From the NCBI GenBank assembly GCA_937927755.1, contig CALBDB010000014.1, positions 1 through 32,734 on the forward strand: DNA of 32,734 nucleotides. Direction: 5' to 3'. Source of the DNA: an uncultured Lysobacterales bacterium. GTDB lineage: Bacteria; Pseudomonadota; Gammaproteobacteria; Xanthomonadales; SZUA-36. The notes under the pieces were generated by a model that saw only the letters and a list, made by a program, of their open reading frames with translations, had not been told where the DNA came from and did not search any database. The position numbers were made by a program, and so were the translations under genes. Shown piece after piece: positions 1 through 8,527 of this stretch (position 1 is its first letter; every line of letters begins with the position of its first letter).

Positions 1-119
1 TCGCCTCCGTAGGTAAGGATGATCTTATCCAGGATGGTATTTATATCCGAAGCACGAAGCTCCCCGGAAAACGTGAATACCAGTAGTATCAATAAAGCTT
101 TGCGCGTATAGCTAGACAT
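1..119 (-). CDS. Secreted protein, N-terminal fragment (runs off window)
   Basis: The gene runs off the left edge, so only 39 codons are visible. The ATG at 117-119 (minus) sits behind a GAGGTT ribosome site and opens with a lipid-bilayer-seeking signal peptide (SSYTRKALLILLVFTFSGELRA), after which the mature chain begins SDINTILDKIILTYGG. The 'ILDK..L.YGG' opening resembles LolA-like periplasmic sorting proteins, but too little is visible to assign a family. It follows the FadL-type porin gene by 18 bp on the same strand, so the two are probably co-transcribed and this product probably acts in the periplasm or outer membrane. Confidence 0.6.
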   Translation of the reverse strand, partial: MSSYTRKALLILLVFTFSGELRASDINTILDKIILTYGG

Positions 120-137
120 AAGTAACCTCATTATTTT

Positions 138-1327
138 TTAATCCCAGCGATAGCCCAGGTTAATACCCATGCTCGATTCCTTCAGGCTGATTTCTGTGCC
201 TGGGAATCCGGAATTCGCCCGGATGATGTTTTCGGGTGCGTACATATAGTGGAAACCGAGTTCCCATTGGGTGAACTGGTAATCCATCCCGAATGTGTAG
301 TGATCTTCAACGACACCGGGCAGAATCAGGTTGCTGGCTGCGTTGTTTTCATCGATCGGTGATGCAGCGTAGTTAAAACCCGCCCTGAGTGCAAGGCGGT
401 CGGTTAGCTGGTATTCGCCACCCAGGGCATACACGATTTGATCGTCCCAGCCTGGATCCATGACGAAGTCGTAACCTTCCGGACCCTCCACCGTCAGGTT
501 TTTCATGGTTGAACTCCAGTTGATCCACTTCAGGTCGGCGGACAGCGTCAGTGCATCCGTGGCTTGCAGAGAGATACCCAGGGCAGCCTGTTGGGGAAAA
601 TCCAGGTCCAGCGTGTAGGTTCCGCCGGGGTAGGCCGGGCCGCCCATAAGGGTGGTGTCGATATCACCGGGACTCAGGTTGTACTCCAGTTCAGAGAAGA
701 ATTGCTTGCTCTTGTAGGAGGCACCGAAGGTTATCCTTTCGCCAAAGTCATACAGGAGTCCGAAGCTGACACCATAGCCGAAGGCGTTTGTGCTGCGGCC
801 CAGGTCAAAGTTAAACGCCGCACCGGTGACATCGTCGCGGATTTTCTGTTGAAACGAGACTTGCTGGTAATCGATGTTGATCGCCGCGCCGAGGCTGAGT
901 TTGTCGTTCACATTCCAGGCCAGCGTCGGCGCCATTTGCCAGAAGGCGATATTGCTGTAGCCATTCCAGATGAGATCATTACCGGTAAAGCTGGCGCCTG
1001 CAGGCATCATCAGTGTGTGTCGGCATAATCTACGCCCAGCCCCGATGTGCCGTACATGCCGCCGCCAAATGCGCCAAAATCCGCGGAGCGGTCTGGCATG
1101 AATGCTTCCATGGAGAAATCCGTACGATTGCCTATACGTGCCATTCCGGCCGGATTAGTAATGGCGGTCATGGCTGAGCCGGGTTTGGCCGTTACCGCAC
1201 CGCCGAGGCTTTTTTGGTAGCTGCCAACGCCAACAAGTTGATAGCCATTGGTTGCAAATGCAAATGTCGGTGCAGCGAGAAACGCCAGCAAGACAATCCG
1301 TGCTGGCCATGTATTTATAGCGCTCAT
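138..1327 (-). pseudogene. FadL/OmpP1-family outer-membrane porin, frameshifted
   Basis: FadL-family beta-barrels carry long-chain fatty acids or other hydrophobic compounds across the outer membrane. Two reading frames together make one protein. The first runs 1327-1010 (signal peptide, mature start ATNGYQLVG, then the family-typical NPAGMA) and stops after GVDYADTH. The second runs 1010-138 and begins MMPAGASF with many beta-strand repeats, ending INLGYRWD. Removing one GT unit from the (GT)4 tract at 1013-1020 would join them as GVDYADTLMMPAG, which is how I remember family members reading. The ATG at 1327 is preferred over the one at 1354 because AGGAG lies nine bases upstream. The joined product is about 395 residues, on the short side for the family; the segment around FGAFGG (near 1065) may also lack about 30 residues. 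It could be a true pseudogene, a phase-variable gene or a sequencing error. Confidence 0.8.
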
Positions 1328-1441
1328 CAACTTGTACTCCTGTGAGGTGAGCATCCTGATCGGGTAAGGTGATAAATTGGCCCGTGGACCGGGCCAACTT
1401 AACTAATGGGTGAATTTTACAGTTTCCCGGCTTACCAAATA

Positions 1442-1455
1442 ATGATTTGGGTCAT
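1442..1455. promoter_or_regulatory. Partial FNR/CRP-type dyad
   Basis: ATGATTTGGGTCAT has the spacing of TTGAT-N4-ATCAA and matches 7 of its 10 defined bases. It lies between divergent genes, so it could serve either. The match is weak on its own; the second copy 64 bp away makes it more credible. Confidence 0.3.
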
Positions 1456-1505
1456 GGATGTCGACTTAACTTGTCCGTTGTTGGCATCGCTTCAGGGACA
1501 GGTGA

Positions 1506-1519
1506 TTGATCTAAGTCAT
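1506..1519. promoter_or_regulatory. FNR-type dyad
   Basis: TTGATCTAAGTCAT matches the FNR/ANR consensus TTGAT-N4-ATCAA at 8 of 10 positions. It is the better of two dyads in the porin-NfeD intergenic region, 137 bp before the chosen NfeD start. Confidence 0.4.
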
Positions 1520-1642
1520 TAAAGTTCTCTATTTTGGCCGTATTCGCGCTAACTGCATAGAATTTGGGCAATTGAACTGCTTAAATTAATAGTAGTAATG
1601 GCTCTTTCGCAACGCCCCTGGCGGAAGAAGGAGTTGCCAACG

Positions 1643-3076
1643 ATGGGTATGCGGTTCCGTGACTCGATCATGGTGCGAAAAGTGTGGATTTATTTCCTGT
1701 TGGCATTGCTCGTGTCCGCATTTGGCGCCACGCTGGCGCAATCGCAAGCACTTTCCCAGGATGAGACTTCCACGCCCGGCACTGACCGGCGGGCTGTCTT
1801 GTTGGACGTGCAAGGACCGATCGGGCCCGCCACCGTGGAGTTTCTGACCGGTTCGCTTGAAAAAGCGTCGGCCAATGGTGCTGAACTGGTGATCATCCGC
1901 CTGGATACACCGGGTGGCCTGGATACATCTACCCGGGATATCGTCAAGGCTATCCTCAATTCACCGGTGCCTGTGGCAACATTTGTTGCCCCCGGCGGCG
2001 CACGCGCGGCCAGTGCCGGTACATTTATCCTGTATGCCAGTCATATTGCGGCCATGAGCCCTGCAACCAATGTTGGCGCAGCCACTCCCGTGTCTATTCT
2101 CAGCGGTAAAAGTCCGGGCCAAAAAGATGAGTCGGCTGAGGGCGAAGAGGGCTCCGAGCCAACGATTGAAACAACCGACACGATGAGCCGCAAGGCAATT
2201 AACGACGCCATAGCCTATATGCGCAGTTTGGCAGACCGGCATGGACGAAATGCGGACTGGGCGGAATTGGCGGTGCGCGAGGCGGCCAGCATAACCGCAG
2301 AAAAGGCACTGGAAATTGGTGTGATCGACCTGATTGCGAAAGATGTGGCTGACCTGCTCAAACAAATTAATGGAAGAAGCGTAGAGGTACAGGGCCGGAC
2401 CCAGGTCATGGAAACATCTTCCTTGCTGGTTGAGCAGCTTGAGCCGGACTGGAAAAGCGAGTTGCTGGGGGTGATAACCAGCCCCACCATCGCCTACCTG
2501 TTGCTGCTGATTGGCGTTTACGGGCTGATATTTGAAGGCTACAACCCCGGCGCCGTTTTCCCCGGTGTGGTCGGGGCCATATGCCTGCTGGTCGCGCTGT
2601 ATGCTTTCCAGATGTTACCCGTGAACTATGCGGGCGCAGCCCTGCTTGTGCTTGGGATCATACTGATGATCGGAGAAGCGGTGGTTCCCAGCTTTGGCGC
2701 CCTGGGAATAGGCGGTGTTATTTCCATGGTTATCGGATCAATCATCCTCATTGATACCGATGTGCCCGGTTTCGTGGTATCGCGTCCTCTGATCGGGGCA
2801 ATTGCACTGGTCAGTTCATTCGGATTGATGGCCATCATTGGTATTGCAATAACAGCCAGGCACAGGCCCGTGGTCGCGGGCCGGGAAGAACTGATTGGCG
2901 CCGAGGGTACTGCGCTGTCGGATTTCAAGATTCATGAAAATGGGTATGAGGGGGACGTATTTGTGCACAGCGAACGCTGGAACGCGGTCACCCGGTCACC
3001 ACTGCGGAAAGGGCAGGTCATTGTGGTCACGGGTATTGAAGGCCTGAAGCTGGAGGTACGAACCACAGACGATTGA
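1643..3076 (+). CDS. NfeD-family membrane serine protease (ClpP-like domain plus NfeD)
   Basis: Long-form NfeD proteins join a ClpP-class serine protease domain to membrane helices and a C-terminal OB-fold NfeD domain, and act with stomatin/slipin partners in the membrane. The chosen ATG at 1643 has AAGGAG nine bases upstream; the longer reading from 1598 has no ribosome site. A signal-like helix (VWIYFLLALLVSAFG) is followed by the protease domain with LDTPGG, the catalytic-serine region ARAASAGTFI, and the later lysine region TMSRKAINDAIAYM. About four hydrophobic helices follow (from SPTIAYLLLLIGVYG to LIGAIALVSSFG), then a soluble NfeD tail ending in LKLEVRTTDD. The product is 477 residues, normal for the long class. 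The slipin gene starts 43 bp downstream, the classic NfeD-slipin operon. Confidence 0.93.
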   Translation: MGMRFRDSIMVRKVWIYFLLALLVSAFGATLAQSQALSQDETSTPGTDRRAVLLDVQGPIGPATVEFLTGSLEKASANGAELVIIRLDTPGGLDTSTRDIVKAILNSPVPVATFVAPGGARAASAGTFILYASHIAAMSPATNVGAATPVSILSGKSPGQKDESAEGEEGSEPTIETTDTMSRKAINDAIAYMRSLADRHGRNADWAELAVREAASITAEKALEIGVIDLIAKDVADLLKQINGRSVEVQGRTQVMETSSLLVEQLEPDWKSELLGVITSPTIAYLLLLIGVYGLIFEGYNPGAVFPGVVGAICLLVALYAFQMLPVNYAGAALLVLGIILMIGEAVVPSFGALGIGGVISMVIGSIILIDTDVPGFVVSRPLIGAIALVSSFGLMAIIGIAITARHRPVVAGREELIGAEGTALSDFKIHENGYEGDVFVHSERWNAVTRSPLRKGQVIVVTGIEGLKLEVRTTDD

Positions 3077-3118
3077 GATCCGCTGTGCAGGTACTCCAAC
3101 AATTAAAGGAGTAGAGAC

Positions 3119-3868
3119 ATGTTCGAATACTTTTTTGGCATCATCATATTTGTCCTGTTGACCATTATATTTAGCGCCATCAAGATTCTGCGTGAATACG
3201 AGCGTGGCGTGATTTTCCAACTCGGCAGGTTCTGGAAGGTCAAGGGCCCGGGGTTGATTATCGTGATCCCGGTGATCCAGCAGATTGAGCGGGTCGACCT
3301 GCGTGTAATCGTGATGGATGTACCCACGCAGGACGTGATCTCGCGGGACAATGTATCCGTTCGCGTCAATGCGGTGGTCTATTTCCGTGTTATCGATCCG
3401 GAAAAGGCAATTATCCAGGTTGAGAAATACCTGGAAGCCGTCAGCCAACTGGCACAGACCACGCTGCGTTCCGTACTGGGCCAGCACGAACTGGATGAAA
3501 TGCTGGCAGAGAGGGATACGCTAAACCAGGATATCCAGAGCATCCTGGACCGCCAGACGGATGCCTGGGGCATCAAGGTATCCAACGTCGAAATCAAGCA
3601 CGTGGATCTGGACGAAAGCATGATCCGCGCCATTGCGGCGCAGGCGGAAGCAGAGCGCCAGAGACGTGCCAAGGTTATCCACGCCACGGGTGAGAAGCAG
3701 GCTGCTACTGAACTGGTAGAGGCCGCAAAAACACTCAGTGCAGACTCCAGGGCTATCCAGTTGCGATACCTGCAGACCCTGACGGAAATTGACGGTGACC
3801 AGAATTCTACCATCGTCTTCCCACTGGACCTGGTTGAGAAACTCGGGAAAATAAGCCGTGACGCTTAG
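3119..3868 (+). CDS. Slipin (SPFH/stomatin-family membrane protein)
   Basis: Slipins are prokaryotic stomatins that oligomerise on the membrane through an SPFH/band-7 domain and are substrates or partners of NfeD proteases. One N-terminal hydrophobic segment ([17 protein letters not shown]) is followed directly by the band-7 signature [21 protein letters not shown] and the [15 protein letters not shown] stretch, then a charged helical region ([20 protein letters not shown]) and a C-terminal tail. It is 249 residues, the expected size. AAAGGAG lies just upstream of the ATG. It forms an operon with the upstream NfeD gene and probably with the beta-CASP gene 38 bp downstream. Confidence 0.95.
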   Translation: MFEYFFGIIIFVLLTIIFSAIKILREYERGVIFQLGRFWKVKGPGLIIVIPVIQQIERVDLRVIVMDVPTQDVISRDNVSVRVNAVVYFRVIDPEKAIIQVEKYLEAVSQLAQTTLRSVLGQHELDEMLAERDTLNQDIQSILDRQTDAWGIKVSNVEIKHVDLDESMIRAIAAQAEAERQRRAKVIHATGEKQAATELVEAAKTLSADSRAIQLRYLQTLTEIDGDQNSTIVFPLDLVEKLGKISRDA

Positions 3869-3906
3869 TCGGTTTTTTTCTCACCGCTTGTTATAAAAGG
3901 TATTGG

Positions 3907-5301
3907 ATGACCATTAGTGTCCAGTTTTTTGGCGCTGCCGGTGAAGTCACCGGTTCCTGCCACCTTGTAACGGTTGGTGACCAACGAATCCTGCTTGATT
4001 GCGGCCTGATCCAGGGTGGGCGCAAGGACGAAGCGCGCAACCGGGATCCATTTCCATTCAACCCCGAAACCATTGATGCCGTGGTGCTGAGCCATGCCCA
4101 TATTGACCATTCCGGCCGTCTGCCGCTCCTGGTCAAGTCCGGGTTCCGCAACACGATCTACACTCACCGTGCCAGCCGGGACCTTTGCCGGGTCATGTTG
4201 AAAGATGCGGGTTTCCTCAGTGAAAAGGATGCGGAGTGGGAAAACCGCAAACGTGAACGCAAAGGCCTGCCGCCCATAGAGCCGCTCTTCACCGTGGAAG
4301 ATGCGAAGATTGCCTTAAGCCACTTCAAGGGCCTGGTTTACGCAGACAAACAACAGATACTGCCGGGGGTGAGCCTGCGTCTGTCCGATGCTGGGCATAT
4401 CCTCGGATCATCCATCGTGGAGTTATGGCTGGACGAAGGTGCAAAAACCCGCAATCTGGTTTTTAGCGGTGATCTTGGCCGTTCCGGCATGCCGGTCCTG
4501 GAAGACCCTGCCGTAATCCGGGAGGCTGACCGGGTGATCATGGAAAGCACCTACGGTGACCGTTTGCACCGATCCTGGGAGGACACCGAAGAGGAGATCC
4601 ACCAGGTCCTCAACAATGCCATGGATGGCAAAGGCAATATCCTGGTCCCGGCTTTCGCCGTTGGGCGCACACAGGAAATCCTTTACCTGTTTGCCAAATA
4701 TTATGAAGAGTGGGGGCTGGCTCGCTGGCATATCTTCCTGGACAGCCCGATGGCTATCGAAGCCACCCGCGTTTTCACCGAGAACGCCGACCTGTTCGAT
4801 GCCGAGACCGCTGAATTGTGGAAGCAGAATGGTGAAAGCCCGCTGCTGCCGGATTTGCACATCTCCCGAACAGCCGAGGAGTCCATGGCGATCAACAAGA
4901 TACGCCGGGGCGCCATTATCATCGCCGGTAGCGGTATGTGTACCGGCGGCCGGATCAAACACCATCTCAAGCACAACATCTGGCGTAAGGAGTGCCAGCT
5001 TCTCATCACCGGTTTCCAGGCGCGGGGTACACCAGGCCGCGCCCTGGTGGACGGTGCACAGCACATCCGCCTGTGGGGCGAAGAGATCCGTGTTGCAGCA
5101 CGGGTACACACGATTGGCGGCCTTTCCGCCCATGCTGACCAGAATGGTCTGAAAAACTGGTACGCGAACTTTCAGGGACGGCCCCCGGTGACCCTGGTGC
5201 ATGGCGAGGAACGTTCCATCACGAGCCTTTCCAAACATCTGTACCAACAGCTTTCGGCACCGGTACACATTGCGCAAGCGGGTGAAAGGCTGGAATTTTA
5301 A
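3907..5301 (+). CDS. MBL-fold beta-CASP RNA-processing exonuclease family protein
   Basis: The family comprises two-zinc hydrolases related to CPSF-73 and RNase J that cleave RNA. The metallo-beta-lactamase signature HxHxDH is present as SHAHIDHSG (H63, H65, D67, H68). The SGDLGRSG motif supplies a further metal ligand. The inserted beta-CASP region includes PAFAVGRTQEILY and DSPMAIEAT, then IAGSGMCTGGRIKHHL. A C-terminal GGLSAHADQ motif completes the zinc site. It is 464 residues, full length for the KH-less 'RNA specificity domain' type. The ribosome site is modest (AAAAGG). It probably shares a transcript with NfeD-slipin. Endo- versus exonuclease activity cannot be read from sequence. Confidence 0.93.
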   Translation: MTISVQFFGAAGEVTGSCHLVTVGDQRILLDCGLIQGGRKDEARNRDPFPFNPETIDAVVLSHAHIDHSGRLPLLVKSGFRNTIYTHRASRDLCRVMLKDAGFLSEKDAEWENRKRERKGLPPIEPLFTVEDAKIALSHFKGLVYADKQQILPGVSLRLSDAGHILGSSIVELWLDEGAKTRNLVFSGDLGRSGMPVLEDPAVIREADRVIMESTYGDRLHRSWEDTEEEIHQVLNNAMDGKGNILVPAFAVGRTQEILYLFAKYYEEWGLARWHIFLDSPMAIEATRVFTENADLFDAETAELWKQNGESPLLPDLHISRTAEESMAINKIRRGAIIIAGSGMCTGGRIKHHLKHNIWRKECQLLITGFQARGTPGRALVDGAQHIRLWGEEIRVAARVHTIGGLSAHADQNGLKNWYANFQGRPPVTLVHGEERSITSLSKHLYQQLSAPVHIAQAGERLEF

Positions 5302-5391
5302 GATTTGGACAGAACTAGATTGGGAAACACAAATCAAAATACTGGGTGCTCATTAAAAATGACTGAGTATTAGCTATAGGAGTACCGATAT

Positions 5392-5838
5392 ATGAATATG
5401 ATCTGGGTATTGGTTGCGAATCAGGCTGAGGCACAGATTTACTCAACCAAACGCATTCCGGGAAATCTCTCACTGGTGGGTACAATGGCCCATGAAGAGG
5501 GCGCTGCCCATGCACGGGACCTGACCAGCGATGCACCGGGCAGGGCGTTTGACAGCAATGGCCCGGCACGGCACAGCATGGAACCTGAAACCGGTGTGAA
5601 GGAAGAGGAGCGTCGACGTTTTGTAAAGGAAATCGTCGGCCGGCTCGAGGCTGCCCATATGCGCGGACGTTTCGATAAACTGGTTTTGCTGGCAGCCCCC
5701 GCGGTTCTCGGCGTAATTCGCAAGACTATCCATGGTGATCTTGCCAAAGCGGTGATCAAGGAAATCCCCAAGGGTGTAGTCGGCCAGGGCCCGGACAAGA
5801 TACAAACACAACTCGTGCGTTCATTTGCACTTAAGTAA
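5392..5838 (+). CDS. Host-attachment family protein (baeRF-related)
   Basis: The 148-residue protein matches the small 'required for attachment to host cells' family, which belongs to the wider bacterial-archaeal eRF1-like (baeRF) fold. The start MIWVLVANQAEAQIYST and the central block LVLLAAPAVLGVIR are typical, as is the loss of any membrane segment. The family name comes from a plant-associated phenotype; its biochemical role is unknown, and a ribosome- or tRNA-related function is only suggested by the fold. AGGAG precedes the ATG. A 90-bp gap separates it from the beta-CASP gene, and the alcohol dehydrogenase starts 27 bp downstream, so it could head its own short operon. Confidence 0.85.
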   Translation: MNMIWVLVANQAEAQIYSTKRIPGNLSLVGTMAHEEGAAHARDLTSDAPGRAFDSNGPARHSMEPETGVKEEERRRFVKEIVGRLEAAHMRGRFDKLVLLAAPAVLGVIRKTIHGDLAKAVIKEIPKGVVGQGPDKIQTQLVRSFALK

Positions 5839-5865
5839 AAACCAACTCCAGGGAGCTATCGATTC

Positions 5866-6879
5866 ATGCAAGCGCAAGTGCTTTACCAATGCAAACCGGT
5901 AACCGCAAGACCGCTTGGTCTGACCAGTGTTGATAAACCGGTACCTGGCGATGGTGATGTGCTTATCAAGGTACATGCCTGCGGAATTTGCCGGACTGAT
6001 TTGCACGTGGTTGAAGGAGAGCTGGATCCGGCCGGATACAAGCTCCCGTTAATTCCGGGGCACCAGGTTGTCGGCACCGTGGAAAGTTCACCAGGCGGCT
6101 CTCAATTGCGGCCTGGACAGCGTGTCGGCGTGCCCTGGCTTAATACCACCTGTGGTGCGTGCCGGTTTTGCCAGTCCGGACGGGAGAACCTGTGTGAAAG
6201 CCCCGAGTTCACCGGCTGGACCACCAACGGTGGATTTGCGGAATATGTCACTGCACCTGCGGATTTTGTCTACGGCTTACCAGCCGCTTTGTCAGACACA
6301 GAAGCCGCACCACTGCTATGTGCCGGGATTATCGGTTACCGCTGCCTGCGGCAGTGCGAATTGGAAAACTGGGCCGGGGCGAAGCTTGGTATTTACGGCT
6401 TTGGCGCCGCCGGCCACATCGCAATCCAGATTGCCAGGCATCGCGGCGCTGATGTGTATGTCTGCACCCGTGACCATGAGCGCCACCAAAAACTGGCAGA
6501 GGAGCTTGGCGCGAAATGGGTTGGCGGGACCTTTGAAACGCCACCGGACAAACTCGATGCCGCCATTATTTTCGCCCCTGCCGGTGAAATTGTACCCGCT
6601 GCGCTGACCGCGCTGGACCGTGACGGCCGTTTGGTGCTTGGCGGTATCCACATGAGCCCCATACCGGAATTTCCATACCAGGATATTTACTGGGAGCGGG
6701 TGGTCCGATCGGTTGCCAACAACACCAGGGCAGACGGCCGCGAGTTTATTACCGAGGCGGTCATGGCCAATATCCGCACCCACACCGAGTTGTTTTCGCT
6801 GGCGGAAGCCAACGATGCCCTGCTGGCGCTCAAACAGGATGCCATCAAGGGCGCAGGTGTACTGGTCATGGAGTCCTGA
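5866..6879 (+). CDS. Zinc-dependent alcohol dehydrogenase family protein
   Basis: It is a medium-chain NAD(P)-dependent alcohol dehydrogenase that interconverts alcohols and aldehydes or ketones. Catalytic-zinc ligands are visible as C42 in CGICRTD and H66 in GHQVVG. The structural-zinc set is C96, C99, C102 and C110 ([15 protein letters not shown]). The Rossmann fold shows [16 protein letters not shown]. Length (337 residues) fits the 'family 2' branch often annotated as AdhA-like; substrate is not predictable. It follows the host-attachment gene by 27 bp, with a CAGGGAG ribosome site about nine bases before the ATG. Confidence 0.93.
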   Translation: MQAQVLYQCKPVTARPLGLTSVDKPVPGDGDVLIKVHACGICRTDLHVVEGELDPAGYKLPLIPGHQVVGTVESSPGGSQLRPGQRVGVPWLNTTCGACRFCQSGRENLCESPEFTGWTTNGGFAEYVTAPADFVYGLPAALSDTEAAPLLCAGIIGYRCLRQCELENWAGAKLGIYGFGAAGHIAIQIARHRGADVYVCTRDHERHQKLAEELGAKWVGGTFETPPDKLDAAIIFAPAGEIVPAALTALDRDGRLVLGGIHMSPIPEFPYQDIYWERVVRSVANNTRADGREFITEAVMANIRTHTELFSLAEANDALLALKQDAIKGAGVLVMES

Positions 6880-6942
6880 CAGGGTTTTCAGGTGTTCGTG
6901 CAACTGCCGTGTGACCGTGCCTGCCATGACCTTGAAAGAGTG

Positions 6943-6959
6943 CCCGGCACTCTCCAGGA
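6943..6959 (+). repeat. Short hairpin before the 73-residue gene
   Basis: AGAGTGC and GCACTCT form a 7-bp perfect stem with a CCG loop. It runs almost into the AGGAG ribosome site of the next gene and has no T-tract, so it is more likely to modulate translation or mRNA stability than to terminate. Confidence 0.35.
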
Positions 6960-6967
6960 GAATTATG

Positions 6968-7189
6968 ATGTTGTTAAATGACAAAACCACGAACCACATG
7001 GTTGAGATCCTGAGCATAAGTGATCTGATTGACCCTTATAAGGCTGAGGTGGCGGGCCGTTATCATTACGGCGAAGAAATGCAGGATCCGGAAATGCTCA
7101 GCAAATCCAACCTGGTTTTTCTGTCCCGGGAGGCGCTGCCGAAGTGCTGGATGGATCCCCATTACAGGGATGAAGAGCTAATCAGGTAA
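6968..7189 (+). CDS. Conserved-looking small protein of unknown function
   Basis: I do not recognise the family. The product is 73 residues (74 if the ATG three bases earlier is used); AGGAG at 6956-6960 is seven bases before the chosen ATG and only four before the other. The chain is soluble and acidic-to-neutral, with no signal peptide, and has a distinctive tail LPKCWMDPHYRDEELIR containing its only cysteine. Codon use resembles the neighbours. It sits 88 bp after the alcohol dehydrogenase on the same strand and ends a run of plus-strand genes that meets the minus-strand dodecin gene. Confidence 0.65.
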   Translation: MLLNDKTTNHMVEILSISDLIDPYKAEVAGRYHYGEEMQDPEMLSKSNLVFLSREALPKCWMDPHYRDEELIR

Positions 7190-7385
7190 CGGCAATACGA
7201 ATCTGAAATGCCCTCGGCGACACAATAAATATATGCGCCAGGCATTTATGCGTTAGGGAGGGTCGTGCGTACAATAACACCTTCCCAACCCGTTTTGGTG
7301 CAGGCAATTTCTACCACGGAAACTTCGGGGAACATCCATAACCAGGCCGTCCCACCGTTCAGGATCCAGGCATCCCTTCAGGGGT

Positions 7386-7586
7386 TCAGTCCATAACAAA
7401 CGTAACTTTCAGGTCAACCCTGTATGCGACGATATGGTTATCTTCAACGGTGACTTTTTGCTCCTTAACCCATGCACCCTTGATGTTGTGTATGGTTTCA
7501 GAAGCCTTGGCAATGGCTTTGTGAATCGCGGCTTCAAAGCTGACGTCTGATTCAGCGCTGATTTCAATAACTTTTGCAACGTTCAT
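7386..7586 (-). CDS. Dodecin family flavin-binding protein
   Basis: Dodecins form hollow dodecamers that store or buffer flavins. The 66-residue sequence follows the family pattern closely: VAKVIEISAESDVSFEAAI, then IHNIKGAWVKEQKV with the tryptophan that stacks on flavin, then AYRVDLKVTFVMD at the C-terminus. The ATG has GGAGAAG a few bases upstream. It lies downstream of the stress-like gene on the same strand, separated by 107 bp, and its 3' end faces the plus-strand run; the 196-bp gap between them shows no gene I can support. Confidence 0.93.
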   Translation of the reverse strand: MNVAKVIEISAESDVSFEAAIHKAIAKASETIHNIKGAWVKEQKVTVEDNHIVAYRVDLKVTFVMD

Positions 7587-7693
7587 AGTGACTTCTCCGG
7601 TAACGCGACCAGGCCGCCCACCGGACTACTGACCCGGTAAAGGCAGTCGTCGCTACTCTAATTTTAGCAGTGCCGTAAGGGCGGTGCTGGAAA

Positions 7694-8527
7694 TCACCGC
7701 AATTTCGCCTTGTTGTCAGTAGTACCATCCCATCGCCTGACAAGAAAAACCGGGCAGCGGAGTTGACCCAGCAGCAAGCTCAGGGACTCGGATTTCAGCA
7801 ATTCCTCCGAGGTTCCAAGTACCAGCATGGCCGTGTTCCCCGCACGTGCCGCCGCGATCATGTGATTGACCCCCGGAGCCGACAGGAAAACGACATTGGC
7901 TGGCGTGGTCGGGAGCAGATCATCGATCAACTTTTCCAATGCGGCCTGCCTGGCCGGATTTGCTGCACTCAGCAGAATCGAAACCCTGCTCATTTCACCT
8001 TTGGCAAGCAAGCGGGCGGCTACCAGGGCCATGGCTCCGGTGGCCAGGTCGTCAATGGCTACAACAATACGCCGCTGGAACCTGTCCCTTTTTAGGGTTG
8101 GCGAAACTGATGTCGCGACAAAAAGTTTTCGGGGTTCAAAGACAGTGATATCTGCCTGCCGCGCCGTTTCCCGCAGCAGGCTGACGGTTGAGCCGCGTAC
8201 ATTTTGGAATGAATGGGGGATACCCATGCGCCGTGCGAGTTCTTCGATTGCATTGCGGGCGGTACGCGTTCGCAGCGCGACGGCACGCGCGAACTGTGGA
8301 CTGTGGATTTCACGTACGCTCAGGGTTAACCGGCATACTTCATTTACAAATGGCAGGGCTGCCGCCTGTTGTAGTTCGTCCTCCTCGACGAATATCCCCT
8401 GCAAATCAATTTCCGTATCCTCATCCAGCAGCGGTTGTAAAAGGTTCAGCAGAGGCTGGCCGGAGCCGCTGGGTCCAAGGATTACAACAATACGCCGCGT
8501 GACTGGCTCAGGAGGCTTTCCCAACAT
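7694..8527 (-). CDS. Tandem universal-stress-like protein
   Basis: The 277-residue product looks like two universal stress (UspA-fold) modules in series. The first spans about RRIVVILGPSGSG to DITVFEPRKLFV, the second RRIVVAIDDLATGAMALVA to RCPVFLVRRW. The second module ends with the usual 'CPVFLVRR' strand. I cannot see a clean G-x2-G-x9-G-S/T ATP-binding motif, so it may belong to the non-ATP-binding class. The ATG at 8527 has AGGAGG nine bases upstream; a longer frame from 8602 lacks one. The gene starts 20 bases inside the end of the LonB-like gene, so the two are translationally coupled. Confidence 0.75.
   Translation of the reverse strand: MLGKPPEPVTRRIVVILGPSGSGQPLLNLLQPLLDEDTEIDLQGIFVEEDELQQAAALPFVNEVCRLTLSVREIHSPQFARAVALRTRTARNAIEELARRMGIPHSFQNVRGSTVSLLRETARQADITVFEPRKLFVATSVSPTLKRDRFQRRIVVAIDDLATGAMALVAARLLAKGEMSRVSILLSAANPARQAALEKLIDDLLPTTPANVVFLSAPGVNHMIAAARAGNTAMLVLGTSEELLKSESLSLLLGQLRCPVFLVRRWDGTTDNKAKLR

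Larger units (their letters stand above)
1328..1642. promoter_or_regulatory. Divergent promoter region between porin and NfeD genes
   Basis: This 315-bp gap separates the divergent porin and NfeD genes. It holds a perfect 8-bp inverted repeat with a 5-base loop at 1377-1397 (TTGGCCCG / CGGGCCAA) in the probable porin leader, and two partial FNR-type dyads described separately. An earlier in-frame ATG for NfeD at 1598 exists but has no ribosome site. I see no other gene here. Confidence 0.45.

Noticed and set aside
4423-5337. 304-codon open frame on the minus strand
   Set aside because: It lies antisense to the beta-CASP gene, has no recognisable domain, and is the expected shadow of a GC-rich coding frame.
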